Shown here: piece after piece, positions 50,473 to 59,963 of the stretch | How positions within the stretch are numbered: position 1 is the first letter of the stretch | Layout: every line of letters starts with the position of its first letter | Assembly (NCBI RefSeq): GCF_000718255.1 | Contig: NZ_JOFJ01000019.1 | Coordinates: forward strand, 77,074-141,073 | Origin: Spirillospora albida | GTDB taxonomy: Bacteria > Actinomycetota > Actinomycetes > Streptosporangiales > Streptosporangiaceae | Direction: 5' to 3' | DNA length: 64,000 nucleotides | Notes under the pieces: generated by a model | Told to the model about the DNA's origin: nothing | The model's database searches: none | Seen by the model: the letters and a program-made list of their open reading frames with translations, nothing else | Program-made: the position numbers and the translations under genes

Positions 50473-50970
50473 TCAGTTGGGGCTGGGGATCCCCTCGCCG
50501 GGCGCCTCGGTGAGGCGCTGCAGGTAGTTCTGCTCGCCGAGCGCCTGGACGAGGCTGAGCTCGGTCTCGAGGTAGTCGATGTGGGACTCCTCGTCGGCGA
50601 GGATGTCCTCGAAGATGCGCGCGGACGTGACGTCGCCGCGGGAGCGCATCAGCTCGATGCCGGGGCGGAGCCGCGCGACGGCCTCGCGCTCGATCTCCAT
50701 GTCGGCCTTGAGCTGCTCGAAGACGGTCTGGCCGATGCGGAGCGTCCCGATCTTCTGGTAGTTCGGCAGCCCGTCCAGGAACAGGATCCGGTCGGTGAGC
50801 CGCTCCGCGTGCTTCATCTCGTCGATGGACTCGTGGCGGGTGTGCCGCGCCATCCGCGTGAAGCCCCAGTTCTCCTGCATCTTGGCGTGCAGGAAGTACT
50901 GGTTGATCGCGGTGAGCTCCGCGGTGAGCTGCTCGTTGAGCAGCGCGATGATGTCCTTGTCGCCTTCCAT
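50473..50970 (-). CDS. bfr: Bacterioferritin
   Basis: This 165-residue four-helix ferritin stores iron in a heme-containing 24-mer. Ferroxidase ligands are visible: Glu in LTAELTAINQYF (helix A), ESIDEMKHAERL (Glu, the heme-ligand Met52 equivalent, and His), and EESHIDYLETELSL in helix D. Length and spacing match the family. The ATG at 50970 (MEGDKDI) is preferred over ATG 50979 by family length. It is 93 nt behind the bfd gene on the same strand, with a hairpin between them, so it is probably transcribed separately. Confidence 0.96.
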   Translation of the reverse strand: MEGDKDIIALLNEQLTAELTAINQYFLHAKMQENWGFTRMARHTRHESIDEMKHAERLTDRILFLDGLPNYQKIGTLRIGQTVFEQLKADMEIEREAVARLRPGIELMRSRGDVTSARIFEDILADEESHIDYLETELSLVQALGEQNYLQRLTEAPGEGIPSPN

Positions 50971-51012
50971 GCGTCCCATGGTTTCATGGACGCCCGGATG
51001 TGGACAGCACTA

Positions 51013-51047
51013 GCCCCCCGTACGGCGCTCGTGTCCCGTACGGGGGC
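51013..51047 (-). terminator. Hairpin between bfd and bfr
   Basis: GCCCCCCGTACGG (51013-51025) pairs with CCGTACGGGGGC (51036-51047) with one bulged C. It starts 15 nt after the bfd stop, separating bfd from bfr. Confidence 0.8.
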
Positions 51048-51062
51048 GTGTTCCGGCGCTGT

Positions 51063-51350
51063 TCAGGCGGCGTTGGACGAGGTGCTCTCCTCGGCGGGTT
51101 CGGGGACGGTGGCGGCGTAGGTCGGTTCGGGGGCCGCGGCCAGGGGCAGCGGGCCGCCGGTGAGGGCGTCCGCGAGCTCGCTGGCGGTGCGGAACCGGCT
51201 GACCATGGCGTGGATGCGCTTGGTGCAGGATCCGCAGCTCGGCTTCCAGCCGCAGGCGGCCTTGACCTCTTTGGCGGTGGTGCAGGCGCCGTTCGCCATG
51301 CAGCCGTGAACGTCGTCCTCGGTGACGGCGTTGCAGACGCAGACGTACAT
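51063..51350 (-). CDS. bfd: Bacterioferritin-associated ferredoxin (BFD-like [2Fe-2S])
   Basis: This 95-residue protein has MYVCVCNAVTEDDVHGCM at the start and CGWKPSCGSCTKRI at ~33-46, giving the BFD cysteine set C-x-C near the N-terminus and C-x2-C ~31 residues later. BFD reduces bacterioferritin iron for release. The C-terminal ~40 residues are a variable Ala/Pro tail. An IdeR/DtxR-type box lies 58-76 nt upstream, so it is probably induced by iron starvation. Confidence 0.92.
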   Translation of the reverse strand: MYVCVCNAVTEDDVHGCMANGACTTAKEVKAACGWKPSCGSCTKRIHAMVSRFRTASELADALTGGPLPLAAAPEPTYAATVPEPAEESTSSNAA

Positions 51351-51407
51351 GCGGCGGACCTTCCGTGTGGAGAGAGCGCTCGACCTGCCGTTTTAGGGCG
51401 CCCTCAA

Positions 51408-51426
51408 TAAGGTTAGGCTCCCCTAA
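51408..51426. promoter_or_regulatory. IdeR/DtxR-type iron box upstream of bfd
   Basis: TAAGGTTAGGCTCCCCTAA matches the 19-bp consensus TTAGGTTAGSCTAACCTAA at about 15-16 positions and keeps its inverted-repeat form. It lies 58-76 nt before the bfd start and ~100 nt before glgX on the other strand. Iron-dependent repression of bfd is the expected effect. Confidence 0.7.
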
Positions 51427-51523
51427 GGTAGCTCAGGGATGTCCGTTCTGGCCAGTCCCGTCCCGGTCGGTGTGAGGCGGTTCTCAGCGGGAAAGGCTGA
51501 CGTCGCGAGACGGGAGGCCTGAA

Positions 51524-53701
51524 GTGGCGCAGGTGTGGCCGGGAGACGCCTATCCGCTGGGAGCGAGGTTCGACGGGGCGGGGACGAATTTCGCGGTGTT
51601 CGCGGAGAACGCCGACAAGGTGGAGTTATGCCTGTTCGACGGGCCGACGGGGAAGGCCGAGGAGACCAGGCTCGCGCTTCCCGAGGTGGACGCGTTCGTC
51701 TGGCACGGCTACCTGCCCGGGGTGATGCCGGGACGCCGGTACGGGTACCGGGTCCACGGCCCGTACGATCCGGCGCGGGGCCATCGCGCCAATCCGTCGA
51801 AGCTGCTCCTCGACCCGTACGCGCAGGCGATCGAGGGACAGGTCGACTGGGACGCGTCCTGCTTCGGCTACGACTTCGGGGACCCGTGGTCGCGCAACGA
51901 CGCCGACTCGGCGCCGCACACGATGCGGTCGGTGGTGGTCAGCCCCTACTTCGACTGGGGGGACGACCGGCCGCCGCGCACCCCGTACCACGAGACGGTG
52001 ATCTACGAGGCGCATGTGAAGGGCCTCACCGCCCGGCATCCGGAGATCCCGCCGGGGATGCGCGGGACGTACGCGGCGCTCGGCCACCCGGTGATCACCG
52101 ATCATCTGCGGTCGCTGGGCGTGACGGCGGTCGAGCTGATGCCCGTCCACCAGTTCGTGCACGACGACGCGCTGACGCGGCGCGGGCTGCGCAACTACTG
52201 GGGCTACAACACGATCGGCTTCTTCGCGCCGCACAACGAGTACTCGTCGTCGGGGCACAGCGGCGGCCAGGTCCTGGAGTTCAAGGCGATGGTGCGCTCG
52301 CTCCACGAGGCGGGCATCGAGGTCATCCTGGACGTGGTCTACAACCACACCGCCGAGGGCAACCATCTGGGCCCGACGCTGTCGTTCCGGGGTCTGGACA
52401 ACGCGTCCTACTACCGGCTCGTGGACGATGACCCCCGCTACTACATGGACACCACGGGCACCGGGAACAGCCTGCTGATGCGCAGCCCGCACGTGCTGCA
52501 AATGATCATGGATTCGCTGCGGTACTGGGTCACCGAGATGCACGTGGACGGGTTCCGCTTCGACCTCGCCGCCACCCTGGCCCGCGAGCTGCACGAGGTG
52601 GACCGGCTGGCGGCGTTCTTCGACCTCGTCCAGCAGGATCCCGTCGTCTCGCAGGTGAAGCTGATCGCCGAACCGTGGGACGTCGGGGAGGGCGGTTACC
52701 AGGTCGGCAACTTCCCGCCCCTGTGGACGGAGTGGAACGGCAAGTACCGCGACACCGTCCGCGACTACTGGCGGGGCCAGCCGGGCGCCCTGCCGGACTT
52801 CGCGTCCCGCCTCACCGGGTCCAGCGACCTGTACGCCGACGACGGGCGCCGGCCCATCGCGTCCATCAACTTCGCGACGTGCCACGACGGGTTCACCCTC
52901 CACGACCTCGTGTCCTACAACGGCAAGCACAACGACGCGAACGGCGAGTCGAACCGGGACGGGAGCGACGACAACCGGTCGTGGAACTGCGGCCATGAGG
53001 GCCCGGTGGACGATCTGGAGGTCATCGCGCTGCGGGAGCGGCAGAAGCGCAACTTCCTCACGACGCTGTTCCTGTCGCAGGGCGTCCCGATGCTGTCCCA
53101 CGGCGACGAGCTGGGGAGGACGCAGCGCGGCAACAACAACGCCTACTGCCAGGACTCCGAACTCGCCTGGGTCGACTGGACGGGGCTCCGGGACGAGACG
53201 TTCTTCGACGAGCGCGGCCCGCTGCTGGACTTCGTCCGGCGCCTGTCCGAGCTGCGCACCCGGCACCCCGTCTTCCGCCGCCGCCGCTTCTTCCTCGGCG
53301 AGAAGGGGCACCGGCAGCGGCGGTCCGGGTCCGACCAGGCGGAACTCCCCGACCTCGTCTGGTTCACCCCCGGCGGGGAGGAGATGACCGACCGGGACTG
53401 GACGGCCGGCTTCAACAAGTCCCTCAACGTGTTCCTCAACGGGGACGCGATCGGCGAGCCCGACCGGCGCGGCCGCCAGATCCGCGACGACTCGTTCCTG
53501 CTGCTGTTCAGCGCCCATGAGGGCGATCTGCGGTTCACGCTCCCGCCCGCCGTCTACGGCCAGATGTGGATCAAGGTGCTGGACACCGATGACCCGCTGC
53601 TCGCCGAGGAGGAGTTCCCCGTCGTGAAGGCCCGCGAGGACGTCCACGTGACGGCCCGCTCCATCCAGGTGCTCCGCCGTGTGTCGACGTCCAGGCCCTG
53701 A
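51524..53701 (+). CDS. glgX: Glycogen debranching enzyme / isoamylase-type (GlgX/TreX)
   Basis: This 725-residue GH13 enzyme has an N-terminal CBM48-type domain (YPLGARFDGAGTNFAVFAENA). The catalytic regions are DVVYNHTAEGN (~270), HVDGFRFDLAATLAR with the nucleophile Asp (~342), LIAEPWDVGEGGYQVGNFP with the acid Glu (~380), and FATCHDGFTLHDLVSYN (~450). It cleaves alpha-1,6 branches of glycogen. As the first gene before TreY and TreZ it supplies linear maltodextrins for trehalose, i.e. the TreX role. A GGGAGG site lies upstream of the GTG. Confidence 0.95.
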   Translation: MAQVWPGDAYPLGARFDGAGTNFAVFAENADKVELCLFDGPTGKAEETRLALPEVDAFVWHGYLPGVMPGRRYGYRVHGPYDPARGHRANPSKLLLDPYAQAIEGQVDWDASCFGYDFGDPWSRNDADSAPHTMRSVVVSPYFDWGDDRPPRTPYHETVIYEAHVKGLTARHPEIPPGMRGTYAALGHPVITDHLRSLGVTAVELMPVHQFVHDDALTRRGLRNYWGYNTIGFFAPHNEYSSSGHSGGQVLEFKAMVRSLHEAGIEVILDVVYNHTAEGNHLGPTLSFRGLDNASYYRLVDDDPRYYMDTTGTGNSLLMRSPHVLQMIMDSLRYWVTEMHVDGFRFDLAATLARELHEVDRLAAFFDLVQQDPVVSQVKLIAEPWDVGEGGYQVGNFPPLWTEWNGKYRDTVRDYWRGQPGALPDFASRLTGSSDLYADDGRRPIASINFATCHDGFTLHDLVSYNGKHNDANGESNRDGSDDNRSWNCGHEGPVDDLEVIALRERQKRNFLTTLFLSQGVPMLSHGDELGRTQRGNNNAYCQDSELAWVDWTGLRDETFFDERGPLLDFVRRLSELRTRHPVFRRRRFFLGEKGHRQRRSGSDQAELPDLVWFTPGGEEMTDRDWTAGFNKSLNVFLNGDAIGEPDRRGRQIRDDSFLLLFSAHEGDLRFTLPPAVYGQMWIKVLDTDDPLLAEEEFPVVKAREDVHVTARSIQVLRRVSTSRP

Positions 53702-53730
53702 CGGGCCGTGCTCGCCTGGGAGAGGGCGCC

Positions 53731-55980
53731 GTGTCTGAGGAGAACATGTCAGGGGAGAGCGTGTTCGACGAGTTCCCGCCGACCGGGACGTACCGGCTGC
53801 AGCTGCGCGGCACGCGGGACGGCCACTTCGGGTTCGCGGAGGCCGCCGCCCTCGCGCCCTACCTGGAGTCCCTCGGGGTGTCGCACGTGTACCTGTCGCC
53901 CGTCCTCCAGGCGGCGCCCGGGTCCACGCACGGCTACGACGTCCTCGACCACGCGCGGCTCGCGGAGGAGCTCGGCGGCCCGGAGGCGTTCGGCGCGATG
54001 GCCGCCCGGTTCCGGCTGCACGGGATGCGGGTGCTGGTCGACGCCGTCCCGAACCACATGGCGATCCCGTCGCCGCCCGAGCTGAGCGCGCCGGTCCAGG
54101 CGGTCGTCGAGGACGGGCCGTCCTCGCCGTACGCGCGGTGGTTCGACGTCGACTGGGAGGCGGGCGGGGGGCGGCTCGTCCCGCCGGGGGAGGGTGAGCC
54201 GAACTACCGCCGGTTCTTCGACATCTCCGGGCTGATCGGGCTGCGGCAGGAGGACCCGGAGGTCTTCGAGCGCACGCATCGCCTGCTCCTCGACCTGATC
54301 GGGGAGCGGCTGGTGGACGGGTTGCGGATCGACCACCCCGACGGCCTCGCCGACCCGCGCGGCTACCTGCGGCGGCTGGCGGACGAGGCGCCGGGCCGCT
54401 GGGTGCTCGTGGAGAAGATCACCGAGGGCGCGGAGCGGCTGCCGGCGGACTGGCCGTGCGCCGGCACCACCGGCTACGACTCGCTCGGCATGATCGGCGG
54501 GCTGTTCGTCGATCCGGACGGCGAGAAGCCGCTCACCGACCTGTACGTGTCGCTGACCGGCGGCCCGGACGGCTTCGCCGAGGTGGAGCGGGACGCCCGG
54601 GTGCACGCCGCCGAACACGGCCTGAAGCCCGAGATGGACCGGCTCGGCCGCGTCCTGCGCCGCATGGGCCGGCCCGAGCTGGACCGGGCGATGCGGGAAC
54701 TGCTGGTGGCGATGCCCGTCTACCGCGCCTACGTCGTCCCGGGGGAGGACGCGCCGCCGCAGGCCGTCGAGGTCCTGTCCGAAGCCGCCGCCCGCGCCCG
54801 TCCGCACCTTCCGCAGGACGAGCACGCGGCGCTGGACGAGGTCGTCCGGCTGGCGCTGGGCCGGGGCGACGACGCCGACCCCGAGTTCGTCGTGCGGTTC
54901 CAGCAGACGTCCGCGCCGCTCGCCGCGAAGGGCGTGGAGGACACCGCGTTCTACCGCTGGAACCGGATGGCGGCGCTGAACGAGGTCGGCGGCGATCCCG
55001 GCCGGTTCGCGGTGTCCCCGGAGGACTTCCACAGCCACTGCGTCCGGCTCGCGCGCGACTGGCCCTTCACCATGACGACGCTCTCCACGCACGACACCAA
55101 ACGCCAGGAGGACGTGCGCGCGCGGCTGGCCGTCCTCGCCGAGGTCCCGACCGAATGGGCGCGCGCCCTCGGCCGCTGGCGCGCATGGGACGGCCTGGAC
55201 GCCTCGCCCATGGAACCCGACCTCGACCACCTCTTCTGGCAGACGCTCGTGGGGGCCTGGCCGCTCACCCCCGACCGCCTGACGGAGTTCCTCACCAAGG
55301 CCATGCGCGAGGCCAAGACCCGCACCGGCTGGATCGACCCGGACACCGCGTACGAGGAGGCCGTGCTCGCGCACGCCCGCCGTGTCCTGGCCGAGCCCGG
55401 CCTGGTCTCCGACCTCGCCGCGTTCGTCGCCCGGCTGGAGCCGTACGCGCGGGTCAACACGCTCGGCCAGAAGCTCGTGCAGCTCACGATGCCGGGCGTC
55501 CCGGACGTCTACCAGGGCTGCGAGCTGACCGGGCGCGCGCTCGTCGACCCCGACAACCGGCGGCCGGTGGGGTACGGGCGGCGGCTCGAGCGGCTGGAGC
55601 GGCTCGACGCCGGCGCCTCGCCGGAGGACCTGGACGACGAGAAGCTCCTGGTCACGTCGCGGGCGCTGCGGCTGCGGAGGCGCCATCAGGCGAGATTCGG
55701 CGCGTCCGGCCGCCATGAGCCGGTCGCCGCGCACGGCCCGGCGGCCGGGCACGCCGTGGCGTTCATGCGGGGAGGCGCGGCGGTCACGGTCGCCACGCGG
55801 CTGCCGGCGGGCCTGGAACGCGAGGGGGGATGGCGGGGGACGGTCCTGGACCTCCCCCGTCCGGGCTGGCGGGACGTGCTGACCGGCACCGTCCACGACG
55901 GCCCGCGGCTCGACCTGGGGGCCGTCCTCGCACGGCTGCCCGTTGCCCTGCTCGTGCCGAGTGAGGACGGCGAGGAATGA
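53731..55980 (+). CDS. treY: Malto-oligosyltrehalose synthase
   Basis: This 749-residue GH13 enzyme turns the reducing-end glucose of a maltodextrin into a terminal trehalosyl unit. Diagnostic parts are TGTYRLQLRGTRDGHFGFAE at the start, VYLSPVLQAAPGSTHGYDV, VDAVPNHMAIP, DGLRIDHPDGLADP (nucleophile Asp, ~195), VEKITEGAERLP (acid Glu), and the TreY-specific STHDTKRQEDVRARLA (~452). It starts 29 nt after glgX; its stop overlaps treZ by 4 nt. Confidence 0.96.
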   Translation: MSEENMSGESVFDEFPPTGTYRLQLRGTRDGHFGFAEAAALAPYLESLGVSHVYLSPVLQAAPGSTHGYDVLDHARLAEELGGPEAFGAMAARFRLHGMRVLVDAVPNHMAIPSPPELSAPVQAVVEDGPSSPYARWFDVDWEAGGGRLVPPGEGEPNYRRFFDISGLIGLRQEDPEVFERTHRLLLDLIGERLVDGLRIDHPDGLADPRGYLRRLADEAPGRWVLVEKITEGAERLPADWPCAGTTGYDSLGMIGGLFVDPDGEKPLTDLYVSLTGGPDGFAEVERDARVHAAEHGLKPEMDRLGRVLRRMGRPELDRAMRELLVAMPVYRAYVVPGEDAPPQAVEVLSEAAARARPHLPQDEHAALDEVVRLALGRGDDADPEFVVRFQQTSAPLAAKGVEDTAFYRWNRMAALNEVGGDPGRFAVSPEDFHSHCVRLARDWPFTMTTLSTHDTKRQEDVRARLAVLAEVPTEWARALGRWRAWDGLDASPMEPDLDHLFWQTLVGAWPLTPDRLTEFLTKAMREAKTRTGWIDPDTAYEEAVLAHARRVLAEPGLVSDLAAFVARLEPYARVNTLGQKLVQLTMPGVPDVYQGCELTGRALVDPDNRRPVGYGRRLERLERLDAGASPEDLDDEKLLVTSRALRLRRRHQARFGASGRHEPVAAHGPAAGHAVAFMRGGAAVTVATRLPAGLEREGGWRGTVLDLPRPGWRDVLTGTVHDGPRLDLGAVLARLPVALLVPSEDGEE

Positions 55981-57788
55981 GCGCGCGTTTCGAGGTGTGG
56001 GCGCCGGAGGCCCGACGGGTGGCCGTCGCGATCGGCGCCGACCGGCATCCGATGTCCGCCCTGGGCGGCGGCTGGTGGGGGACCGACGTCCCCGACGCGG
56101 AACACGGCACCGACTACGGCTTCCTTCTGGACGACGCCAGGGAGGCGTTGCCCGACCCCCGCTCCCCGTGGCAGCCGCATGGCGTGCATGGGCCGAGCCG
56201 CGTCTACGACCACTCCCGCTTCGCCTGGACGGACTCACGCTGGCATGGGCGCCCTCTGCCCGGGAGCGTCCTGTACGAGATGCACGTGGGCACGTTCACC
56301 CCCGAGGGCACGTTCGACGCCGCCGCCGAACGGCTCGACCACCTGGTGGACCTCGGGATCGACGCCGTGGAGCTGCTGCCCGTCGCCGCGTTCCCGGGCC
56401 GGCACGGCTGGGGCTACGACGGCGTCCACCTGTGGGCGCCGCATGAGCCCTACGGCGGCCCGGACGGGCTGAAGCGGTTCGTGGACGCCGCCCACGCGCG
56501 CGGTCTGGCCGTCGTCCTGGACGTCGTCTACAACCATCTCGGGCCGGATGGAAACCGCCTGGGCTCCTACGGCCCGTACTTCACCCGCGCCTACAACACG
56601 CCCTGGGGCGACGCGGTGAACTTCGACCACGAAGGATCCGACGAGGTCCGTGCGTTCGTCGTGCGCAACGCGCTGATGTGGCTGCGCGACTACCACGTGG
56701 ACGGGCTCCGCCTCGACGCCGTCCACGCGATCGCCGACCATGGGGCCGTCCATGTCCTGGAGGAGCTCGCGGAAGCGGTGCAGGGGCTGTCCGCCCACCT
56801 GGGGCGGGAGCTGTTCCTCATCGCGGAGTCCGACCTCAACGACCCGCGCCTGGTGACGGCCAGGGAAGCGGGCGGGTACGGGCTGGACGCCCAATGGAGC
56901 GACGACTTCCACCACGCTCTGCACGCCGCCCTCACCGGTGAGCGCCAGGGCTACTACTGCGACTTCGGTGCCCTGGAGACGCTGCAGAAGGCCCTCACGA
57001 AGGTCTTCGTCCACGACGGCACCATGTCCACCTACCGGGGGCGCCATCACGGACGCCCCGTCGATGTGCGGATCACGCCCGCGCACCGGTTCCTCGGCTT
57101 CCTGCAGAACCACGACCAGGTGGGCAACAGGGCGGCGGGCGACCGGATCGGCGCGACGCTGTCACCCGGCCTCCTCAAGGTCGGCGCGGCGCTCCTCCTG
57201 CTCGCCCCGTTCACGCCGATGCTGTTCATGGGCGAGGAGTGGGGCGCGTCCACGCCCTGGTGCTACTTCACCGACCACCAGGATCCGCAGCTGGCGCGGG
57301 CGGTGAGCGAGGGCCGCCGCCGCGAGTTCTCCCGGCACGGCTGGACGGGCGACGTCCCCGATCCACAGGCCGTGGACACCTTCCGGCGTTCGGTCCTCGA
57401 CTGGGGTGAAGTGGGCAAACCCCCACATGCCGACCTGCTGGACTGGCACCGGCGGCTGATCGCGCTGCGCCGGGCGTGGCCGGAACTGGCCGATCCCTCA
57501 CTGCCCCGCACGCGCGTCGCGGTCGGGGACGATGGCACCGCCCGCTGGCTCATGATGTGGCGCGGAAGGATCTGCCTCGCGGCCAACCTCGGCGACCGGG
57601 CCGTCCGGCTCCCGGCGACCGGCACCCCGGACGATCCGCCCGCCCACCTGCTGCTCGCGTCGGACCGGGAGATCGCTCTCGAGGACGACGCCGGCGGTGC
57701 TCCCGGCACGGTCGCCCTGGCGCTGCCCCCCGCGTCGGCCGCGGTGCTGCTGCACCCGCCCGCCGGTCCCCACGGACGCACGCTTTAG
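55977..57788 (+). CDS. treZ: Malto-oligosyltrehalose trehalohydrolase
   Basis: This 603-residue GH13 enzyme releases trehalose from maltooligosyltrehalose. It starts FEVWAPEARRVAVAIG (beta-sandwich N-domain), then VLDVVYNHLGPDGNRLG, YHVDGLRLDAVHAI (nucleophile Asp, ~245), LFLIAESDLNDPRL (acid Glu, ~285) and GFLQNHDQVGNRAAGDR (~380). ATGA overlap with treY gives coupled translation. Together with glgX the operon makes trehalose from glycogen, as compatible solute and spore/mycelial reserve. Confidence 0.96.
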   Translation: MSARFEVWAPEARRVAVAIGADRHPMSALGGGWWGTDVPDAEHGTDYGFLLDDAREALPDPRSPWQPHGVHGPSRVYDHSRFAWTDSRWHGRPLPGSVLYEMHVGTFTPEGTFDAAAERLDHLVDLGIDAVELLPVAAFPGRHGWGYDGVHLWAPHEPYGGPDGLKRFVDAAHARGLAVVLDVVYNHLGPDGNRLGSYGPYFTRAYNTPWGDAVNFDHEGSDEVRAFVVRNALMWLRDYHVDGLRLDAVHAIADHGAVHVLEELAEAVQGLSAHLGRELFLIAESDLNDPRLVTAREAGGYGLDAQWSDDFHHALHAALTGERQGYYCDFGALETLQKALTKVFVHDGTMSTYRGRHHGRPVDVRITPAHRFLGFLQNHDQVGNRAAGDRIGATLSPGLLKVGAALLLLAPFTPMLFMGEEWGASTPWCYFTDHQDPQLARAVSEGRRREFSRHGWTGDVPDPQAVDTFRRSVLDWGEVGKPPHADLLDWHRRLIALRRAWPELADPSLPRTRVAVGDDGTARWLMMWRGRICLAANLGDRAVRLPATGTPDDPPAHLLLASDREIALEDDAGGAPGTVALALPPASAAVLLHPPAGPHGRTL

Positions 57789-57824
57789 GCCGTATTGCCC
57801 ATGTAGCGCCCTCTTAAAGTGTGT

Positions 57825-57841
57825 TCGTAGATGTACTACGA
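57825..57841. promoter_or_regulatory. Palindrome upstream of the response regulator gene
   Basis: TCGTAG (57825-57830) and CTACGA (57836-57841) are perfect arms around ATGTA, 58-74 nt before the -10 hexamer of the response regulator. Possibly an autoregulatory site. Confidence 0.35.
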
Positions 57842-57898
57842 GTGGCAAACCGCAGGTCAAGAGCGCGGCGGACGCCGGGAAACGGTCAAGAATGGCCA

Positions 57899-57904
57899 TA
57901 CGAT
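57899..57904 (+). promoter_or_regulatory. -10 hexamer (TACGAT) of the response regulator gene
   Basis: It lies 6 nt before the ATG at 57911, leaderless geometry. It also argues against the longer reading from 57821. Confidence 0.45.
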
Positions 57905-57910
57905 CTGCTC

Positions 57911-58582
57911 ATGACCTCAGTACTGCTCGCCGAGGACGACACGTCCATCTCCGAGCCACTCGCCCGCGCGCTGCGGCGCGAGGGGTACACCGTCGAAGTC
58001 AGCCCCGACGGCCCGCAGGCGCTGGAGCGGGCGCTTGGCGGCGGCGTGGACCTGATCGTCCTGGATCTCGGCCTGCCCGAGCTGGACGGCCTCGAGGTGG
58101 CCCGCCGGGTCCGCGCCGAAGGGCACGGCGTCCCGATACTGATCCTCACCGCCAGGGCCGACGAGGTCGACACCGTCGTCGGCCTCGACGCGGGCGCCGA
58201 CGACTACGTCACCAAGCCGTTCCGGCTCGCCGAACTGCTCGCCCGGGTGCGGGCCCTGCTCCGCCGGGGCAGCACCGAGACGCCGATCGTCCAGGGGGTC
58301 CGCATCGACGCCGAGTCGCGCCGCGCCTGGATGGGCGACCAGGAGCTCCAGCTCACCACCAAGGAGTTCGACCTGCTGCGCGTCCTCGTCCGCGACGCCG
58401 GGAAGGTCGTGACCCGCGAACAGATCATGCGAGAGGTGTGGGACACCAACTGGTGGGGGTCCACCAAGACGCTCGACATGCACATTTCCTGGCTGCGCCG
58501 CAAACTCGGCGACGACGCCGGCAGTCCCCGCTACATCACCACGGTGCGGGGCGTCGGCTTCCGGTTCGAGCGCGGCGACTAG
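57911..58582 (+). CDS. OmpR/PhoB-type response regulator
   Basis: This 223-residue protein has a receiver domain with the acidic pocket LLAEDD, the phosphoacceptor Asp52 in LIVLDLGLPELDG, the switch Thr in ILTARADE and the Lys in DYVTKPFRLAEL. The winged helix is at ~130-220 (LTTKEFDLLRVLVRDAGKVV, TLDMHISWLRRKLG, YITTVRGVGFRFE). It is followed 91 nt later by a histidine kinase gene, forming a two-component pair of unknown signal. Confidence 0.93.
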   Translation: MTSVLLAEDDTSISEPLARALRREGYTVEVSPDGPQALERALGGGVDLIVLDLGLPELDGLEVARRVRAEGHGVPILILTARADEVDTVVGLDAGADDYVTKPFRLAELLARVRALLRRGSTETPIVQGVRIDAESRRAWMGDQELQLTTKEFDLLRVLVRDAGKVVTREQIMREVWDTNWWGSTKTLDMHISWLRRKLGDDAGSPRYITTVRGVGFRFERGD

Positions 58583-58673
58583 CTCCGCCCGTCCGGCCGT
58601 GCGGTCCCGCCGCGGGCCGTCCCGAGAGGCCCGCGGACGGACCGTACGGTCGCCACCTTCGAAGGAGCCCCTG

Positions 58674-59951
58674 ATGAGGCGCCGACTCCTCCTGTCGACG
58701 CTCGCGGTGGCCGTCGTCGCGATCCTGATGCTCGGCATCCCCCTCGCCTATGTCGCCTACAAGCTGACCTACGAGGAGGCCGCGCAGTCGCTGGAGCGCG
58801 AGGCGTCCGCCATCGTCAACGGTGTCGGTTACAGCCTCGAGGCGGACCGGCCCATCACCGGCGAGGCCATCGCCAAGGAGTATCCGGGACGGTACATCTC
58901 CATCACCCTGCCCGACGGCGCCGCCGTCACCGCCGGCGGCCGTCCCCGCGCCGGCGCGCCGAAACTGACCGCGACCGGCGGCTCCGGGGGCGTCCGGGTC
59001 CGCGTGTCGCGGCCCGCCGCCGGGGTCCGCGACGAGGCCGTCCGGCTGATGCTGCTCATCGGCAGCCTCGCGCTGCTCGGCGTCGCCGTCACCGTCGGAC
59101 TCGCCATGGTGCAGGCCCGCAAGCTCACCCTCCCGCTCATCGACCTCGCCGAGACCGCCGACCGGCTCGGCACCGGCAACGCCCGGCCGCGCCGCCGCCG
59201 CTACGGCATCCCCGAGGTCGACCGGGTCGCCGAGGTCCTGGACCACAGCGCCGTCCGGATCGCCGACCTGCTCGCCGCCAGCCGCGAGTTCGCCGCCGAC
59301 GCCAGCCACCAGCTCCGAACCCCCCTCACCGCGCTGTCGATGCGCCTGGAGGAGATGGTCGAGGCCGCCGACTACCCCGACGTCGTGCGGGAGGAGGGCG
59401 CCGCCGCCCTCGCGCAGACCGAGCGGCTCGTCGCCGTCGTCGAGCAGCTGCTCGCCCGCGCCCGCCACGACCGCACCGGCGGCGCCGTCGCGTCCCCCGT
59501 CGACGACGTCATCGCCCAGCAGGTCGAGGAGTGGCGCCCCATCTTCCGCAGCACCGGACGGGACGTCCGCGTCACCGGCGAGCGCGGCCTCGTCGGGCTC
59601 GCCAACCCCGAGGGCCTGTCCCAGATCGTCGCGACCCTCCTCGACAACTCGCTGATGCACGGCGCCGGCACCGTCACGATCAACACCAAGCTCGGCACGA
59701 GCTCGGTGGTCGTCGAGGTCGCCGACGAGGGCGCCGGGATCCCCCGCGATCTGGAGCCGCGGATCTTCGAGCGGAGCGTCAGCGGCGGGAAGGGCACCGG
59801 GCTCGGCCTCTACCTCGCCCGCTCGCTCGCGGTCGTGGACGGCGGACGGCTGGAACTGATCCAGGCGCATCCCGCCGTGTTCGGGATCTTCCTGCGGCAG
59901 GCCGCCGACGCGCGCCTCGCCACCGAGAACGTGGTGGTCGGCCCCGCGTGA
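58674..59951 (+). CDS. Sensor histidine kinase
   Basis: This 425-residue kinase has TM1 at ~5-27 (LLLSTLAVAVVAILMLGIPLA) and a short ~95-residue extracytoplasmic sensor. TM2 is at ~125-147 (LMLLIGSLALLGVAVTVGLAM), then a HAMP-like segment. Next come the H-box FAADASHQLRTPLTAL (~205-220), N-box LLDNSLMHG, G1 DEGAGIP and G2 GKGTGLGLYLARSL. GAAGGAG precedes the ATG at 58674. Pairs with the response regulator upstream. Confidence 0.92.
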   Translation: MRRRLLLSTLAVAVVAILMLGIPLAYVAYKLTYEEAAQSLEREASAIVNGVGYSLEADRPITGEAIAKEYPGRYISITLPDGAAVTAGGRPRAGAPKLTATGGSGGVRVRVSRPAAGVRDEAVRLMLLIGSLALLGVAVTVGLAMVQARKLTLPLIDLAETADRLGTGNARPRRRRYGIPEVDRVAEVLDHSAVRIADLLAASREFAADASHQLRTPLTALSMRLEEMVEAADYPDVVREEGAAALAQTERLVAVVEQLLARARHDRTGGAVASPVDDVIAQQVEEWRPIFRSTGRDVRVTGERGLVGLANPEGLSQIVATLLDNSLMHGAGTVTINTKLGTSSVVVEVADEGAGIPRDLEPRIFERSVSGGKGTGLGLYLARSLAVVDGGRLELIQAHPAVFGIFLRQAADARLATENVVVGPA

Positions 59952-59963
59952 CCGGAGCGGCGC

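Noticed and set aside
57821..57910. An N-terminal extension of the response regulator from 57821
   Set aside because: The extra residues are unlike any receiver domain, and the ATG at 57911 has a TACGAT hexamer at leaderless distance.
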